Assembly: GCF_004634245.1 (NCBI RefSeq)
Contig: NZ_SJTF01000001.1
Span: forward strand, 248,001-312,000
Direction of reading: 5' to 3'
Length of the DNA stretch: 64,000 nucleotides
DNA from: Flavobacterium foetidum
Lineage (GTDB): Bacteria; Bacteroidota; Bacteroidia; Flavobacteriales; Flavobacteriaceae
This document shows, piece after piece, positions 1 through 10,662 of this stretch; position 1 is the stretch's first letter, and every line of letters begins with the position of its first letter. Both the position numbers and the translations under genes were made by a program. The notes below the pieces were generated by a model, which was not told the origin of the DNA, did no database searches, and saw only the letters and a list, made by a program, of their open reading frames with translations.

Positions 1-2409
1 TTCCACTGCCAGCTGGTGATAAAACGGAATTATTTTTTCTTCTAATTGTCTGCTGATTTCTTTGCCTTCTTTTTTATCCTTGTTCAATTCAAAGAAATTG
101 TTGACTTCCTGTTTACTGAAAGCAGCCATTGATTCGTTGTTCTGTAATTCGCTTTGCGGTAATTTGGAAAGGAGATCAAATTCCTTCATCATCCATCTGT
201 GGTTGATTAATTGCTTTTCTGCTATTTTGCTTCTTTCTACCAATTTTTGATACCTCTCTTTAGCCACTTTATCTTTAGCTTCTTCACTGTTTACGCCATG
301 CATTTTGTCTGTATTGACACGACCGATTGCAGTTGTGTAAACTTGTTCAATATGCTGGTCTTTTGCAGCGATTTCACGATTTAATTTCTGAATAATGTCA
401 TACAGCGCATTGTTGTATTGAGAAACCATTTCCTTATTGGTATTATATTCATCCAGATAGTCCAGTACTTTTTCTTTGAATTCTTTGTCTTCCAAAGTCA
501 TTCTGGTGACGTCTAAACGTTTATCCAGTTTTTGTAATTCAGTTTCTGGCAAAGGTCTTAAAGTGTTTTGAAGCTGTTCCAGTTTGTTGATAATCTCGCT
601 TTTTGTTCCTTCTAAAACAACATCATTTGAAGAAATTTTCAGTCTGGTTTCTGGAGTTTCTTCTTGAGTTATTGGTTTTTCTTCAACTCGTTTTGGACGA
701 AGTTTTATTTTGTCGAAAGAATACGTATAGGATAAAGTTGCGGTTAAATCATTATTTCGAACTGTTTGTGAACTGCTGAAAAGTGTAATGCAGTTTAATC
801 CGAAATTATGTTTCTGCATGTAGATGTATGTTCCGTTTAAACGAATATTAAAAACATCATTTACTTTATCTCCATTACTAAAACTGCTGTTGTAGCTGGT
901 AGAGAATGATGTGTTTAGTTTCTTGTCGTAAAATTGTTTTGTAGCACCAATTGTTGGTCCTAAAATTAAGTTATCGCCAACATCCAGCTTTCCGATAGTG
1001 CTATTAAAAGAAGCTGTAAGATTTAAGTCTTGTTGTGGATAACCTAAAATATACGAGAGTCCTGTATTGTAATAGGTACTTGCACCACCGGCAACCGTTT
1101 TTCCTTGTTGCTGATTTACGGCATCCTGCATGCTGAAATTGGCGTTGAAAGCCTGCTTTCTAGTTTTGTCATTTTTCAAAAGATAATTAATAGTAAGCGC
1201 AGCATTCTGATTGACCTGTCTGAAATTTAAGGTGTCTAAAAACTCGTATTGATCGGTTTGATTAATGTAATCGAATTGATTACGGCTGTTGGTATACGAT
1301 TGAAAATTAGAATAATTAAGATTAAAGTTCAATTTTTGATTGGCTCTAAAATCGGCACTGATAGAGGAAACCAATCTCTTCATCTGACTTTGTTTTTGTT
1401 TGTCCAAATTGTCTTTTTGTAAACCTAAATTCAGGTTTAAGCTCAATTTATCTTGGTATAAAGTCTGTGAAGCATTTACGGTAACATTTTCTAAATCATT
1501 ATTGAAATAATAACCACCAAGTGTTCTATAGTTTGGATCAATACGTTCGTAGCCTAAACCTAAAGTTCCTTTCCCGGCAGGATAAACCAATTGTCCCTTT
1601 AATGCTTTGTAACTTGTAGTTGTTGGATTTGATTTTAAAAGCAAAGAAGATATATTCTGGGCTTTGGTATTTCCAGTCTCTCTAGTGTCTTCTGTAATAC
1701 TGCTGTTTGCAAATTCGGTTTGTACTTGTAATTTCTGAAATAATTTAAAAGAAGTTTCAAAACTAATTGCCGCATTTTCTTTTGGCGAAACACCCAATTC
1801 AAATGGAATAGGAATAGATAGAGAGTTTACCTCATCTTTTGCTTTAAAAATGGTAAGTCCTAAATTTATTTTTTCCAGTGCATATTGTGTTTTAAATCCG
1901 TAACCCATTCTTTTATAGGTTGGAACAAGTTCTGTATTGATTTCATCGTATTCACTGCTGCGTACTAAACGTCCGTACATGGCACTGATTTTGAATTTTC
2001 CCTGTGGTGTCAAATCAACTCCTAATCCAGTAAATTGATGTCCTGCCAAAGTATACGGCGAAAAAGTCATGCTCACGTCTCCAATGTGTCCAGTAATCCA
2101 TTTATAAGATGGATGAATACTCAAACGGTTCATGAGTACTGGTCTGTTGTAGCCAAACTTTTGATTAGTGTATGAAAATGAAAACGGGATATTGTACAAA
2201 CTAGCGATATTAACGTTGATGTTTCCGTTTAAGAAATAGGTAAATGGCTCTCTTGCACCGTTTCCGGAATAAAATACTCCATTGGCTGAAGCACCTCCAG
2301 AAACGTTTACTAATTTGGCTTTTCCTAATTCTTCAACATTGAAATTCTGTGCGAAAGTCAGAGTATTACACAATAATAAGCTGAAAACTAATATTCTTTT
2401 TAAATTCAT
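1..2409 (-). CDS. Large outer-membrane beta-barrel-like protein with coiled-coil tail (3' end beyond window)
   Basis: The frame is open from an ATG at 2409 to the window edge, giving 803 visible residues without a stop. The protein opens with a signal peptide (MNLKRILVFSLLLCNTLTFAQ). About 550 residues of alternating short hydrophobic and polar stretches follow, rich in Tyr, Asn, Gly and Ser and typical of Bacteroidota outer-membrane barrels (for example a GFKTQYALEKINLGLTIF stretch). After roughly residue 560 the character changes to a charged, Lys/Glu/Gln-rich, probably helical or coiled-coil periplasmic region. It follows the SprB-repeat gene on the same strand after 97 bp, so it is probably the last or penultimate gene of the surface operon and could anchor or assemble the fibre. 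It is far longer than PorP/SprF proteins, which I do not recognise here. The family assignment is inference only. Confidence 0.7.
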   Translation of the reverse strand, partial: MNLKRILVFSLLLCNTLTFAQNFNVEELGKAKLVNVSGGASANGVFYSGNGAREPFTYFLNGNINVNIASLYNIPFSFSYTNQKFGYNRPVLMNRLSIHPSYKWITGHIGDVSMTFSPYTLAGHQFTGLGVDLTPQGKFKISAMYGRLVRSSEYDEINTELVPTYKRMGYGFKTQYALEKINLGLTIFKAKDEVNSLSIPIPFELGVSPKENAAISFETSFKLFQKLQVQTEFANSSITEDTRETGNTKAQNISSLLLKSNPTTTSYKALKGQLVYPAGKGTLGLGYERIDPNYRTLGGYYFNNDLENVTVNASQTLYQDKLSLNLNLGLQKDNLDKQKQSQMKRLVSSISADFRANQKLNFNLNYSNFQSYTNSRNQFDYINQTDQYEFLDTLNFRQVNQNAALTINYLLKNDKTRKQAFNANFSMQDAVNQQQGKTVAGGASTYYNTGLSYILGYPQQDLNLTASFNSTIGKLDVGDNLILGPTIGATKQFYDKKLNTSFSTSYNSSFSNGDKVNDVFNIRLNGTYIYMQKHNFGLNCITLFSSSQTVRNNDLTATLSYTYSFDKIKLRPKRVEEKPITQEETPETRLKISSNDVVLEGTKSEIINKLEQLQNTLRPLPETELQKLDKRLDVTRMTLEDKEFKEKVLDYLDEYNTNKEMVSQYNNALYDIIQKLNREIAAKDQHIEQVYTTAIGRVNTDKMHGVNSEEAKDKVAKERYQKLVERSKIAEKQLINHRWMMKEFDLLSKLPQSELQNNESMAAFSKQEVNNFFELNKDKKEGKEISRQLEEKIIPFYHQLAVE

Positions 2410-2506
2410 TATGATAAATTCAAGGCAATGAAATAGGGAAGGACTGACCTTTTATTTCGAACTGTTTTATTTAAAAAATTGACTTTTTTGATCTGTTGTT
2501 TCGAGC

Positions 2507-5500
2507 TTATTGTATAATTAATTTTCTCAGTTTTGTTCCTTGCTGTGATTCAAACAATACAAAATAAATTCCCGATGAAAGTCCGCTTAAACTAAAATTG
2601 AACGAGTAGGCATCTTTCCCATTTCCATTTCTAGAATCCAGTACAACATTATTGTTTAGGTTGTAAATTTTTACGCTGGCAGACATTACTTTATCCAATG
2701 TGGCATCAACAGTAAATATTCCGTTTGATGGATTCGGATATATTTTCACATCGAATTTTTTCTGTAAATCAGTATCGTCTGGATCTTCGTATTCGCCTTC
2801 TGTTACCACAATCGTTTTAGTCTGATAAGCCGTGCATCGACCTTTTTGTGTATTTATGGTAATATCATATTCACCAGCTTTAGTAAAACTCATTTCGGCA
2901 TAATCTCCATTATTAGTGGTAATAACAGCTTCAGCAGGCAGTTTCCATTCCACTTTATCAGCTTTTGGATTACTGATATCGATAATGATAAATTTCTCAT
3001 TTACGAATACTTGAGATGACATCGCAAACTCAGCACTAATATCAGATTCCTGACTTGATACATTAATAGTATCGGTTGCCTGACAGCCTAATTTATTGGT
3101 TACAACAAGTGTATAATTGGCCGGTTCAGAAACTGTAATGATTGGATTCGTACTTTTGAAACCCTTGTCAGAAGTCCAAACATAAGTTGCTTTATCATCA
3201 TTTATAGCACCATTTATGGTAAGACTTTGTTTGTAACACAATGTCACGTCTTCACCTAAGTTAATAACATCTTTCGGCGGATTTACAATGGTGTATTTTC
3301 TTAAGATGATACAACCTCTGGCATCAGTAATTTCCACTGAATAATCACCTGCAGCAGCATTGCTTAGTTTGTTTGTTTTTTCGCCTGTATTCCACAAATA
3401 AGTATACGGAGCTGTACCTGCAATTGGAGTTACGGTAATAGTTGCATCAGAACCTTCATAACAAGTTGGTATTTTGATTACTTCGGCAGCATCTAAATGA
3501 GCAGGTGCCGTTAAAGTGATTGATTTTGTAATGCTACATCCGTGATTATCTGTCACAACAACAGAATAATTGCCTGGTTTTACATTCTGAATACTTGCCG
3601 TTTTTGCACCATTATTCCAAGAATAACTGTATGGCAGTGTTCCTCCAGTTGGAGTGGCATCTATTGTCCAGTCTTCGAAATCCCCGCAGCGTACATAATC
3701 GGCAGTCAATACATTAGTAAGAACTTCGGGTTCGGTTACAATTAGAGTCTGACTTGTCGCTAAGTTTCCATTAGAATCTTTTGCAATAACATAATAAGAA
3801 CCTTTTCCAATGTTGGTTAAAATAGTACTTGTAGAGAGAACATTAGTATTACCGCTTTCAAACCATTGATAGGTATAATTTTCTCCAGGTTTTAATAATC
3901 CTCCAGTTGTTGTAGGTCTTAAACTTCCGTTTTTATCTCCATTACATAAAACAACATTTTGAACACTAATAGAAGTTTCTAATAAAGGCGGTTCAGTCAC
4001 TTCGATTAAATGAGAACTAAGCATACAGCCTTTGGCATCGATAACTGTGATGTAATATTTACCAGCAGCTAAATTTACAGCGTTAGCAGTCGTTTGATTT
4101 ATAGCTGAACCGTCTGCTTTAAACCAATTGTAAGAGTAGCTTCCGTTTGCACCTTGAGCAGTTGTACTTATTGACCCGTTGCTTAAACCTTTTCCTGTTG
4201 CAGGAACAGCTACAATATTGATAATCTCTAAAGCAGTTGGTGATGTAATTTTTACAGTTGCATCTGTACTTGCGCACTGCTGTGTGTCTTGTACCTGAAG
4301 TGTATATTCGCCATCTGCTAAACCAGTAATAATTGTTGAAGCTGCGTTTGCAAAATTGGTCCAATCTTGAACTAATGTTCCGTTGTTAAAGTACCTGTAT
4401 CTAAAAATTCCATTTCCTCCAGCAGCAGTAATGGTAATGGTTCCGTTACTGTCTCCTAAACATTTTACAGGTTCTTGAATGGTACTGAATGTTACAAGAT
4501 CTGGTTGTGTAACAGTAAGTGGAGCGGTAGTAACTTCAATCGCTTTTGTATCTTTTACGACAGCATAATAATTTCCAATTTTTACATTTAGCAATTCTGC
4601 ATTATGTTCGTTTGGTAATAAAACATTGTTTCTGTACCATGAAATTGTTTTGGTACCGAAACCCCCATTTACAACAGCTTTTAAAATTCCGTTATTAGAC
4701 TCAAAACAAGTAAGAACTTGAGTCTGGCTGATGGTTATTGTTAAAGGATTATCTGTAAAATCAAAATCGGTATATTTGGTACATCCAGTATCATCCTGAA
4801 CAGATACATAATAATGATCTTTGATAAGACCAGTAAAGTCTACCATTTTTGCCGAAGTATTTGAGATTGTTTCTAGAACAGTTTCATTTCCAAGAGCATC
4901 TTTTTTATAAAGTTTGTACTCGTAATTTGTTTTACCGCCTTTAATTTCAAAATGCAAAGCACCGTCGTTTCCATTTGCTGCGGTTGGATTTTGATACGTC
5001 ATTCTATCAATTTCAAAACCAAAATCTGCTGGCTGGCTAATTATTATATCACTTAATAAACCTACGCAATGTGTCGCATCACTTGGATTATAATTTGCAT
5101 CACGAACTTCTACTGCATAAACTCCTTCGTATAATGTATTTAATGATGTTGGAGTAAAGTTTTCATAAAGATTTGTTGCAGGATTTTTCTTTTTCCAGAT
5201 ATAGGTATACTCTGGAGTTCCATTCACTATGAAAGGAGTTCCGCCAGTAACAGTAACAGCAATAGAGCCGTCTTGTCCGCCATAACAGCTTACATCTATT
5301 TTTGAAGCCAAGTTAACGATAACTGGAGTTGGCTGTTGAAATAGGACATCAATAGTATTAGAATCTACTCCTGCAATATCTGTCGCTGTAAGGCTGTAAT
5401 CTCCGTCTGCGATATTGGTGAAATTTGCAGTGTTTCCAGTTATTGTAGTGATAGCTCCAGTAGCTTTATTTCTGAACTTGTACGTATAACTTCTAGCTGC

Positions 5501-8500
5501 TTGATTTTGATTGTAAGAAGCTCCGCCAGTAGCAGTAGCATTTAGAGATCCGAATAATCCATTACATTTTGCTTGTGAATGTGTTTCTGTCAATGCAGGT
5601 CTTGTTGGCTGAGGTATGATGTAAGTATCTCCAGTTGGACATCCTTTAGAATCTGTTACTAATAGAGTATAAGTATCAGCAGGAACATTGTTTAAAGTTG
5701 GGCTATTAGTTCCAACAATTGTTCCTAAACTATTTTTCCACTGATAAGTATATCCTGAAGTTCCACCCAATACTGTAACCACAACTTTTCCTGTAGAAAG
5801 CCCAAAACCAGTTGTTGGAGTAATAACAGAATTTGTGATCTGTACAGACTCAGCAGGCTCTGTGATTTGGATAACCTGTTCACCAGTCTGACAGCCATTT
5901 GCATCTATAACTTTTACGATATAACTTCCTTTTTGCAGACTAGAGATAACTCCTGTTTGATTGTTTATGGTACCACCGTTTGAAACAATAGTATAAGGTT
6001 TTGTATTGTCAGAATTTTTTGTTCCTCCTGTGATGTTCAATGTAATTGTACCATTATTGCCACCATGACAAGAAACATGCTGTGGTGTATAACTAAAAGC
6101 TAATACCTCAGGCTCTGTAATCGTAAACGTATTAGTACCAAAGAGATCATTATTGTGTTGGTCTTTTACACTAATTGTATAATTTCCTGCTTCTAAATTT
6201 GAAGCTTTTGAGCTTGTTGATGTAGTTCCTACTACTTCTGTTGAGGCATGTTTTTTTCCTGTGCTATTATTCAGCCATTCAAAAGAGTATCCTTTTACAC
6301 CACCTTTTACGACTATATTATATTCTGCAGATGCATCTCCATTACATAAAATATTTGTGTTTGGAGTTTGAGTTAAACTTTCAACTTCTAATTTATCTGG
6401 CTCAGTTATAGTATAAGTTTGCTCCAATATACAAAGTTTTGAATCGGTTATGATCACAGTATAAGAGTCTGCCCCAATTCCGGTCAATAATGGGCCTGTT
6501 TTTCCTGTCATTATTGTTTTTGCAGTTCCTTTATACCATTGATAAGTATATGAAGGTGTTCCATCTGAAGCCGTAATTTGAATGCTTCCGTTTTCTCTGC
6601 CGAAACCATTTGCATCAATTTTGGTAAAAGACGATATAGTTAAAGGTTTCAGCGGTTGTGTTATTACAATTGTAGTTCCGGGAAAAACACAGCCATTAGC
6701 ATCTTTAATACTATAGGTATAACTTCCGGCTGTTAATTGAGAAGGGTTTACAATTCTTGCGGTATCATTAACATCTTCCCAAGTAACTGTATATGCTCCT
6801 GTTCCACCAGTAATGTTCAGTGAAATTGTTCCATTACTGCCATTAAAACAACTAACATCGGTTTTGGTCGCTGTACATGCTATGGCAGGCCTTTGTGTTA
6901 ATTCTGCAATTTCAAGTTCTCTCGAAATGTTTGCATTATCAGTTACAATAACTTTGTAAAATCCGGCATATAGATTTACAGCTTTACTTGTTGTTTGAGA
7001 AGAAAGTAAGGCATATGCATCTGTTGCATTTTGTTTATAAAACCATTGATAGGTATATTGAGTCGGACTTATTGGAGTACCACCAGAAGCAAGAACTTCT
7101 ATATTTCCATTATTTCCTCCATAACAGCTTACATTAGTTTTATCAACAAAAGCAACTGCCAATGCTTTTAGGGTAATTGTTTGAACGGCTGTTATACAGT
7201 TATTAGCGTCTTTAACAGATACTTCATAGACACCTTCTCCCAATCCAGTTACAGGACTTGTTGTATATGGTGTACTAATATTGTTTTTCTTTAAAATATA
7301 AGTATAGCTGCCTGTTCCTCCAATTGCATTAATAGTAATTTCACCATTATTTGCACTAAACAATGTTGGCTGTTTTTGTCCAATACTTGATATTAAGATT
7401 TGATCTTTTTGACTTATTGTAATATTCTGCGGACTTGAAAATGTACATCCGTTTTGATCTGTAATTACATAAGAATATGTACCGGCTGGTAATTGTGTAG
7501 CGTTTACATTTTTTGAAGCGTCATTAACATCTTTCCATACAACGGTATATGGTGAAATTCCTCCTTTAATGTTAAGTGTAATAGTTCCATTGCTTTCTTC
7601 ATAACAAATAACATCTGTAAAAGTTGATGTTGCCGAAAGTGCTTCTGAAGGCTCATTTGCAATAGTAAAAGTTCTGTTAACAGAGGTGTTATCATCGCTG
7701 ACTTCTACTCGATAAGATCCTGCACCAACTCCTGTTATTTCGTTGGTTGTCATGCTTGGAATTTCTGTGCCGTTTTTATACCATTTGTATTTATAACCGT
7801 TTAGTAAAGTTGTTCCACCGCTTACAGCTATAGATAATGAACCTGTTTCTGCGCCATAACATTTAACGTTTTGCTGTGTATAATTTTTTATGTTCAGGGC
7901 TTCTAATGTAATTGGTCCAAGGTTTTTTTGACATCCTGATGATGAAGTAATAGTTACGTAGTATGTTCCAGTTGATAAACCATTTATTTGACTTACATTT
8001 CCACGAATAAATGCAGTGTCACCCTCTTTTGACCAATTATAAGTATAATTTATAGTAGTTGAAGGATAGTTTCCTCCGCTTAAATTAATTATTTTTATAA
8101 CACCATCATTATTTGCACTGGTAGGTTGAGTAGACGCAAAGTCTGCAACTAATTCGTTTAGCGGTTCGTCAATTAATGCGTTACCTGTTATTGTACATCC
8201 ATTATCAGTGATTTTATAACTATAATTTCCAGATATATCTGTTAATGTTCTTCCACCATTTGAAACTACTCCGTTAGCAGTTTTATTGAGCCATTCAATG
8301 GTACAATTAGAAGAAACATTTGAAATAGTAAGGGTAATGCTACCAGTTTCGCCTTTGCAAACTGAAATTTTCTCCTCTTTAACAACTATGATTTCTTTTC
8401 TTTCAGTTACCGTAATTAAAGCAGATTCTCCTTTATTTTTAAATTTATCAGTTACAACTAATTTATATATTCCTTCACCTAAATTGGTAGCTTTCTCTCC

Positions 8501-9103
8501 TATTTGATTTTCTGTAAAGCTGCCATCAGAATTTCGTTTATACCATTGATAAATGTATGAAACTCCACTATCAAATGGAATTCCGTTTAATACTCCTTGC
8601 TGGGTTAATTCTGCTTTATTTCCATAACAAGAAATATAATAATCATCTATTTTGTTTACGATCATTGTAGCTTGCTTGGTAATAATGAAATTAGGCTGTG
8701 AAGGAGAAATACAATTATTATTGTCTTCTACAATTGCAGTGTAAGTTCCTTCGTCTAGTCCAGTTACAGTAACTTTGTATTTATTTGATTCATAGTTAAT
8801 GGAATAATTAGTAGGACTTAAAGCAATTTCAGCAGTTCCCTTTTTAAGTGTAACTTTATATGGATTACCGCTTGTAGCAGGTGTTCCGCCAGAAATAGTA
8901 AATATGATTTTACCATCAGCAGGATTAGCAGCATTGGGATCTGAAATATTAGATTTTATTTCAGAAACTTTTATTACCTCAATTGCCGAAGGATTCTTAA
9001 ACGTTACTTTTCTAGCACCACTGTTCAATTCACCTATTTCAGCTTGCTGGGAATACCCAACAACGCTTATAAAAAGAAATAATTTAAGTAGATGTTTTTT
9101 CAT
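2507..9103 (-). CDS. SprB-repeat adhesin-like protein with T9SS type A sorting domain
   Basis: This 2198-residue secreted protein has a signal peptide (MKKHLLKLFLFISVVGYSQQ). About 23 Ig-like SprB-type modules of 80-95 residues follow, each with a [C]xGxxxGxIxxxxxGGxxxYxYxW start and a GxYxVxVTDxxGC end. Then come a PKD-like stretch (about 2020-2105) and a terminal T9SS type A domain beginning near KKFDVKIYPNPSNGIF and ending in KLRKLIIQ. T9SS substrates of this type cross the outer membrane and are attached to the surface. The gliding adhesin SprB of F. johnsoniae is the best-known SprB-repeat protein but is about three times longer, so this may be a paralogous surface fibre rather than SprB itself. 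The modules form seven copies of a three-module unit with a fixed cysteine pattern (see findings). No PorP/SprF-like gene follows directly. Confidence 0.9.
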   Translation of the reverse strand: MKKHLLKLFLFISVVGYSQQAEIGELNSGARKVTFKNPSAIEVIKVSEIKSNISDPNAANPADGKIIFTISGGTPATSGNPYKVTLKKGTAEIALSPTNYSINYESNKYKVTVTGLDEGTYTAIVEDNNNCISPSQPNFIITKQATMIVNKIDDYYISCYGNKAELTQQGVLNGIPFDSGVSYIYQWYKRNSDGSFTENQIGEKATNLGEGIYKLVVTDKFKNKGESALITVTERKEIIVVKEEKISVCKGETGSITLTISNVSSNCTIEWLNKTANGVVSNGGRTLTDISGNYSYKITDNGCTITGNALIDEPLNELVADFASTQPTSANNDGVIKIINLSGGNYPSTTINYTYNWSKEGDTAFIRGNVSQINGLSTGTYYVTITSSSGCQKNLGPITLEALNIKNYTQQNVKCYGAETGSLSIAVSGGTTLLNGYKYKWYKNGTEIPSMTTNEITGVGAGSYRVEVSDDNTSVNRTFTIANEPSEALSATSTFTDVICYEESNGTITLNIKGGISPYTVVWKDVNDASKNVNATQLPAGTYSYVITDQNGCTFSSPQNITISQKDQILISSIGQKQPTLFSANNGEITINAIGGTGSYTYILKKNNISTPYTTSPVTGLGEGVYEVSVKDANNCITAVQTITLKALAVAFVDKTNVSCYGGNNGNIEVLASGGTPISPTQYTYQWFYKQNATDAYALLSSQTTSKAVNLYAGFYKVIVTDNANISRELEIAELTQRPAIACTATKTDVSCFNGSNGTISLNITGGTGAYTVTWEDVNDTARIVNPSQLTAGSYTYSIKDANGCVFPGTTIVITQPLKPLTISSFTKIDANGFGRENGSIQITASDGTPSYTYQWYKGTAKTIMTGKTGPLLTGIGADSYTVIITDSKLCILEQTYTITEPDKLEVESLTQTPNTNILCNGDASAEYNIVVKGGVKGYSFEWLNNSTGKKHASTEVVGTTSTSSKASNLEAGNYTISVKDQHNNDLFGTNTFTITEPEVLAFSYTPQHVSCHGGNNGTITLNITGGTKNSDNTKPYTIVSNGGTINNQTGVISSLQKGSYIVKVIDANGCQTGEQVIQITEPAESVQITNSVITPTTGFGLSTGKVVVTVLGGTSGYTYQWKNSLGTIVGTNSPTLNNVPADTYTLLVTDSKGCPTGDTYIIPQPTRPALTETHSQAKCNGLFGSLNATATGGASYNQNQAARSYTYKFRNKATGAITTITGNTANFTNIADGDYSLTATDIAGVDSNTIDVLFQQPTPVIVNLASKIDVSCYGGQDGSIAVTVTGGTPFIVNGTPEYTYIWKKKNPATNLYENFTPTSLNTLYEGVYAVEVRDANYNPSDATHCVGLLSDIIISQPADFGFEIDRMTYQNPTAANGNDGALHFEIKGGKTNYEYKLYKKDALGNETVLETISNTSAKMVDFTGLIKDHYYVSVQDDTGCTKYTDFDFTDNPLTITISQTQVLTCFESNNGILKAVVNGGFGTKTISWYRNNVLLPNEHNAELLNVKIGNYYAVVKDTKAIEVTTAPLTVTQPDLVTFSTIQEPVKCLGDSNGTITITAAGGNGIFRYRYFNNGTLVQDWTNFANAASTIITGLADGEYTLQVQDTQQCASTDATVKITSPTALEIINIVAVPATGKGLSNGSISTTAQGANGSYSYNWFKADGSAINQTTANAVNLAAGKYYITVIDAKGCMLSSHLIEVTEPPLLETSISVQNVVLCNGDKNGSLRPTTTGGLLKPGENYTYQWFESGNTNVLSTSTILTNIGKGSYYVIAKDSNGNLATSQTLIVTEPEVLTNVLTADYVRCGDFEDWTIDATPTGGTLPYSYSWNNGAKTASIQNVKPGNYSVVVTDNHGCSITKSITLTAPAHLDAAEVIKIPTCYEGSDATITVTPIAGTAPYTYLWNTGEKTNKLSNAAAGDYSVEITDARGCIILRKYTIVNPPKDVINLGEDVTLCYKQSLTINGAINDDKATYVWTSDKGFKSTNPIITVSEPANYTLVVTNKLGCQATDTINVSSQESDISAEFAMSSQVFVNEKFIIIDISNPKADKVEWKLPAEAVITTNNGDYAEMSFTKAGEYDITINTQKGRCTAYQTKTIVVTEGEYEDPDDTDLQKKFDVKIYPNPSNGIFTVDATLDKVMSASVKIYNLNNNVVLDSRNGNGKDAYSFNFSLSGLSSGIYFVLFESQQGTKLRKLIIQ
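3505..8985 (-). repeat. Seven tandem three-module super-repeats inside the SprB-repeat gene (approximate bounds)
   Basis: Reading the protein module by module gives the order P-C1-C2 seven times, about 261 residues (783 bp) per unit. P modules lack the first cysteine and carry a Pro- or Asn-containing stretch instead (for example QPTSANNDGVIKI, VITPTTGFGLSTGKV). C1 modules have the first cysteine but not the terminal one. C2 modules have both. Two further ordinary modules with both cysteines follow toward the C terminus. Boundaries were placed by eye. Confidence 0.75.
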
Positions 9104-9237
9104 ATATTTTTATTTGGAGCTTTATATTTTTTCAAGCAAATTCATAAAATGCTTTTGTCTATTTATTGATAAGAGATTTTAGAAAATCCAGTTCAATCTA
9201 TTTTAGTATACCACAGTATGTTAGTAAACAGTAACTT

Positions 9238-10653
9238 TTAAATGTTTTTTTCAATACAGTCTTTGTTGTCAGTTACTTTTATTATGTTTTCTGCGGTGGG
9301 ATTAAGATTTCTAATATGATAAAAGCCATCACTCTCTTTAATTGGGGTTGGTGATATTAGAGTATTATCTACATAAAATCTATAAGTACCTGTTCCTCCC
9401 ATGACATTCATTTTTACTTCGACAAGGTCATTGTTACAGGATGGATGTGTCAATGGTTGTATGATAAATTTGACAGGTGCAGGAGCTTCATATAGAAAAG
9501 GTTCTCCCATTGTTAGAGTTCCTTTTGGTACTCCATTAACTGAAGACTGATATTCAATTACGTAGTATCTATTTTCAAGATTAGTGCCTGAAGGTATATT
9601 AAATTTATACTTATACCATTTTGTATCAGCATCATAAGTTAAAGCGGTAACTTCTGGTTGCACTAACATTGGTGTAACTTGTGCTGGTTTAGGGTAAGGA
9701 ACTATATGCAGTATAGATAAAGTTTCACCAGTTTCTAATTTTCTATCAAAATAGACAACCAAATTCTTTACATCATCTTCGTAACAATTAGGGTTTTCGA
9801 ATGTTCTGTCTTTTACTAATACAGTTCCAGGCTTATACACTATTCTATATGGCTCAGTAAAAGCACGATTGTTGTAACCAAGTCTAAAGTCGATTGGGCC
9901 AAAGTGATTAACGTGATCAATTTCTCCTAATAAATCCTTAATAGAGAAACTCGGATTAGGTCTGTTGCTCATACTAACCGGAACATCGATCCATGTTACT
10001 TTGTTATCTAACGAATACTGCCAATGATAAGCTACATCAGGAAATCTGGTGCCAGCAGAGCCTGGTGTTACAGCAAAAAAATCTACTTGCTGACCCGCAA
10101 TATATTCTGCTGGAATGCTTGGATTTACTTTGCTTATTGTAATGCCATTTGGTCTAAAATTCTTAACTACAACAGTACCAATACAGACTTGTGTGCTTGG
10201 ACCAATCGAAAAACCACCCGCATAACCGCCTGACATTATTGACCTTTCTATTCCATAAGCATTTGTTGTGACGCCATTGTAAGTATACCCATTAGCTAAA
10301 ATGGTTTGAGTTGCAGATTCACTACAAACATAATACGGAACAGATGGCACGCCGCCACTGCAACTACAAAAAACCTGAGCCGATAAGCTGTAAGAAGATA
10401 AAAGAGGTATAGAATATGTGTTTGTTACTGATGATAAAGAAATGTTTTCTGTGGCAATTGTTGTACTGCCGTTTTTTAAATTCCAGCTGGTAGTATTGGC
10501 ATCACAAGTTTTTCTTGTCTGTGCAGGTACATTAGAATTATTACAACCGTTTGAAAATCTATAATATTCTACATCAACTGAATAAGTAGGGGGAGTTTGA
10601 GAGAATATTAGAGATGAAGTTAGTATAATAAAAAGAAAGTAAAGTTTTTTCAT
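9238..10653 (-). CDS. Secreted Cys-rich protein ending in one SprB-type module (paralogue 1)
   Basis: This is a 471-residue protein with a signal peptide (MKKLYFLFIILTSSLIFSQ). The N-terminal third is rich in cysteine and Gly/Ser (CSCSGG, CSESATQ). A middle region contains a YHWQYSLDNKVTW segment that closely parallels the YYWYYSLDGGQTW of the neighbouring paralogue. The last ~60 residues form a single SprB-like module (HPSCNND...GGTGTYRFYVDN...DNKDC), and the protein stops five residues after its last cysteine (IEKNI). There is no T9SS sorting domain, so how it stays at the surface is unknown. It lies between a decayed copy of itself and the SprB-repeat gene, all on one strand. I recognise no named family. 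A role as fibre cap, partner or periplasmic component is speculation. Confidence 0.8.
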   Translation of the reverse strand: MKKLYFLFIILTSSLIFSQTPPTYSVDVEYYRFSNGCNNSNVPAQTRKTCDANTTSWNLKNGSTTIATENISLSSVTNTYSIPLLSSYSLSAQVFCSCSGGVPSVPYYVCSESATQTILANGYTYNGVTTNAYGIERSIMSGGYAGGFSIGPSTQVCIGTVVVKNFRPNGITISKVNPSIPAEYIAGQQVDFFAVTPGSAGTRFPDVAYHWQYSLDNKVTWIDVPVSMSNRPNPSFSIKDLLGEIDHVNHFGPIDFRLGYNNRAFTEPYRIVYKPGTVLVKDRTFENPNCYEDDVKNLVVYFDRKLETGETLSILHIVPYPKPAQVTPMLVQPEVTALTYDADTKWYKYKFNIPSGTNLENRYYVIEYQSSVNGVPKGTLTMGEPFLYEAPAPVKFIIQPLTHPSCNNDLVEVKMNVMGGTGTYRFYVDNTLISPTPIKESDGFYHIRNLNPTAENIIKVTDNKDCIEKNI

Positions 10654-10662
10654 ATTTGGGGA

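Noticed and set aside
62..250. 62-codon plus-strand open frame at the window start
   Set aside because: Antisense to the large outer-membrane protein gene, which is open across the whole interval.
3505..8985. Regularly spaced similar DNA blocks that could be mistaken for a CRISPR array or satellite
   Set aside because: The blocks are about 260 bp per module, diverged and continuously coding; the repetition is at the protein-domain level.
2507..9103. Calling this gene sprB itself
   Set aside because: It shares the module type but is about one third of the length of the gliding adhesin, lacks an adjacent sprF, and has a different module order.
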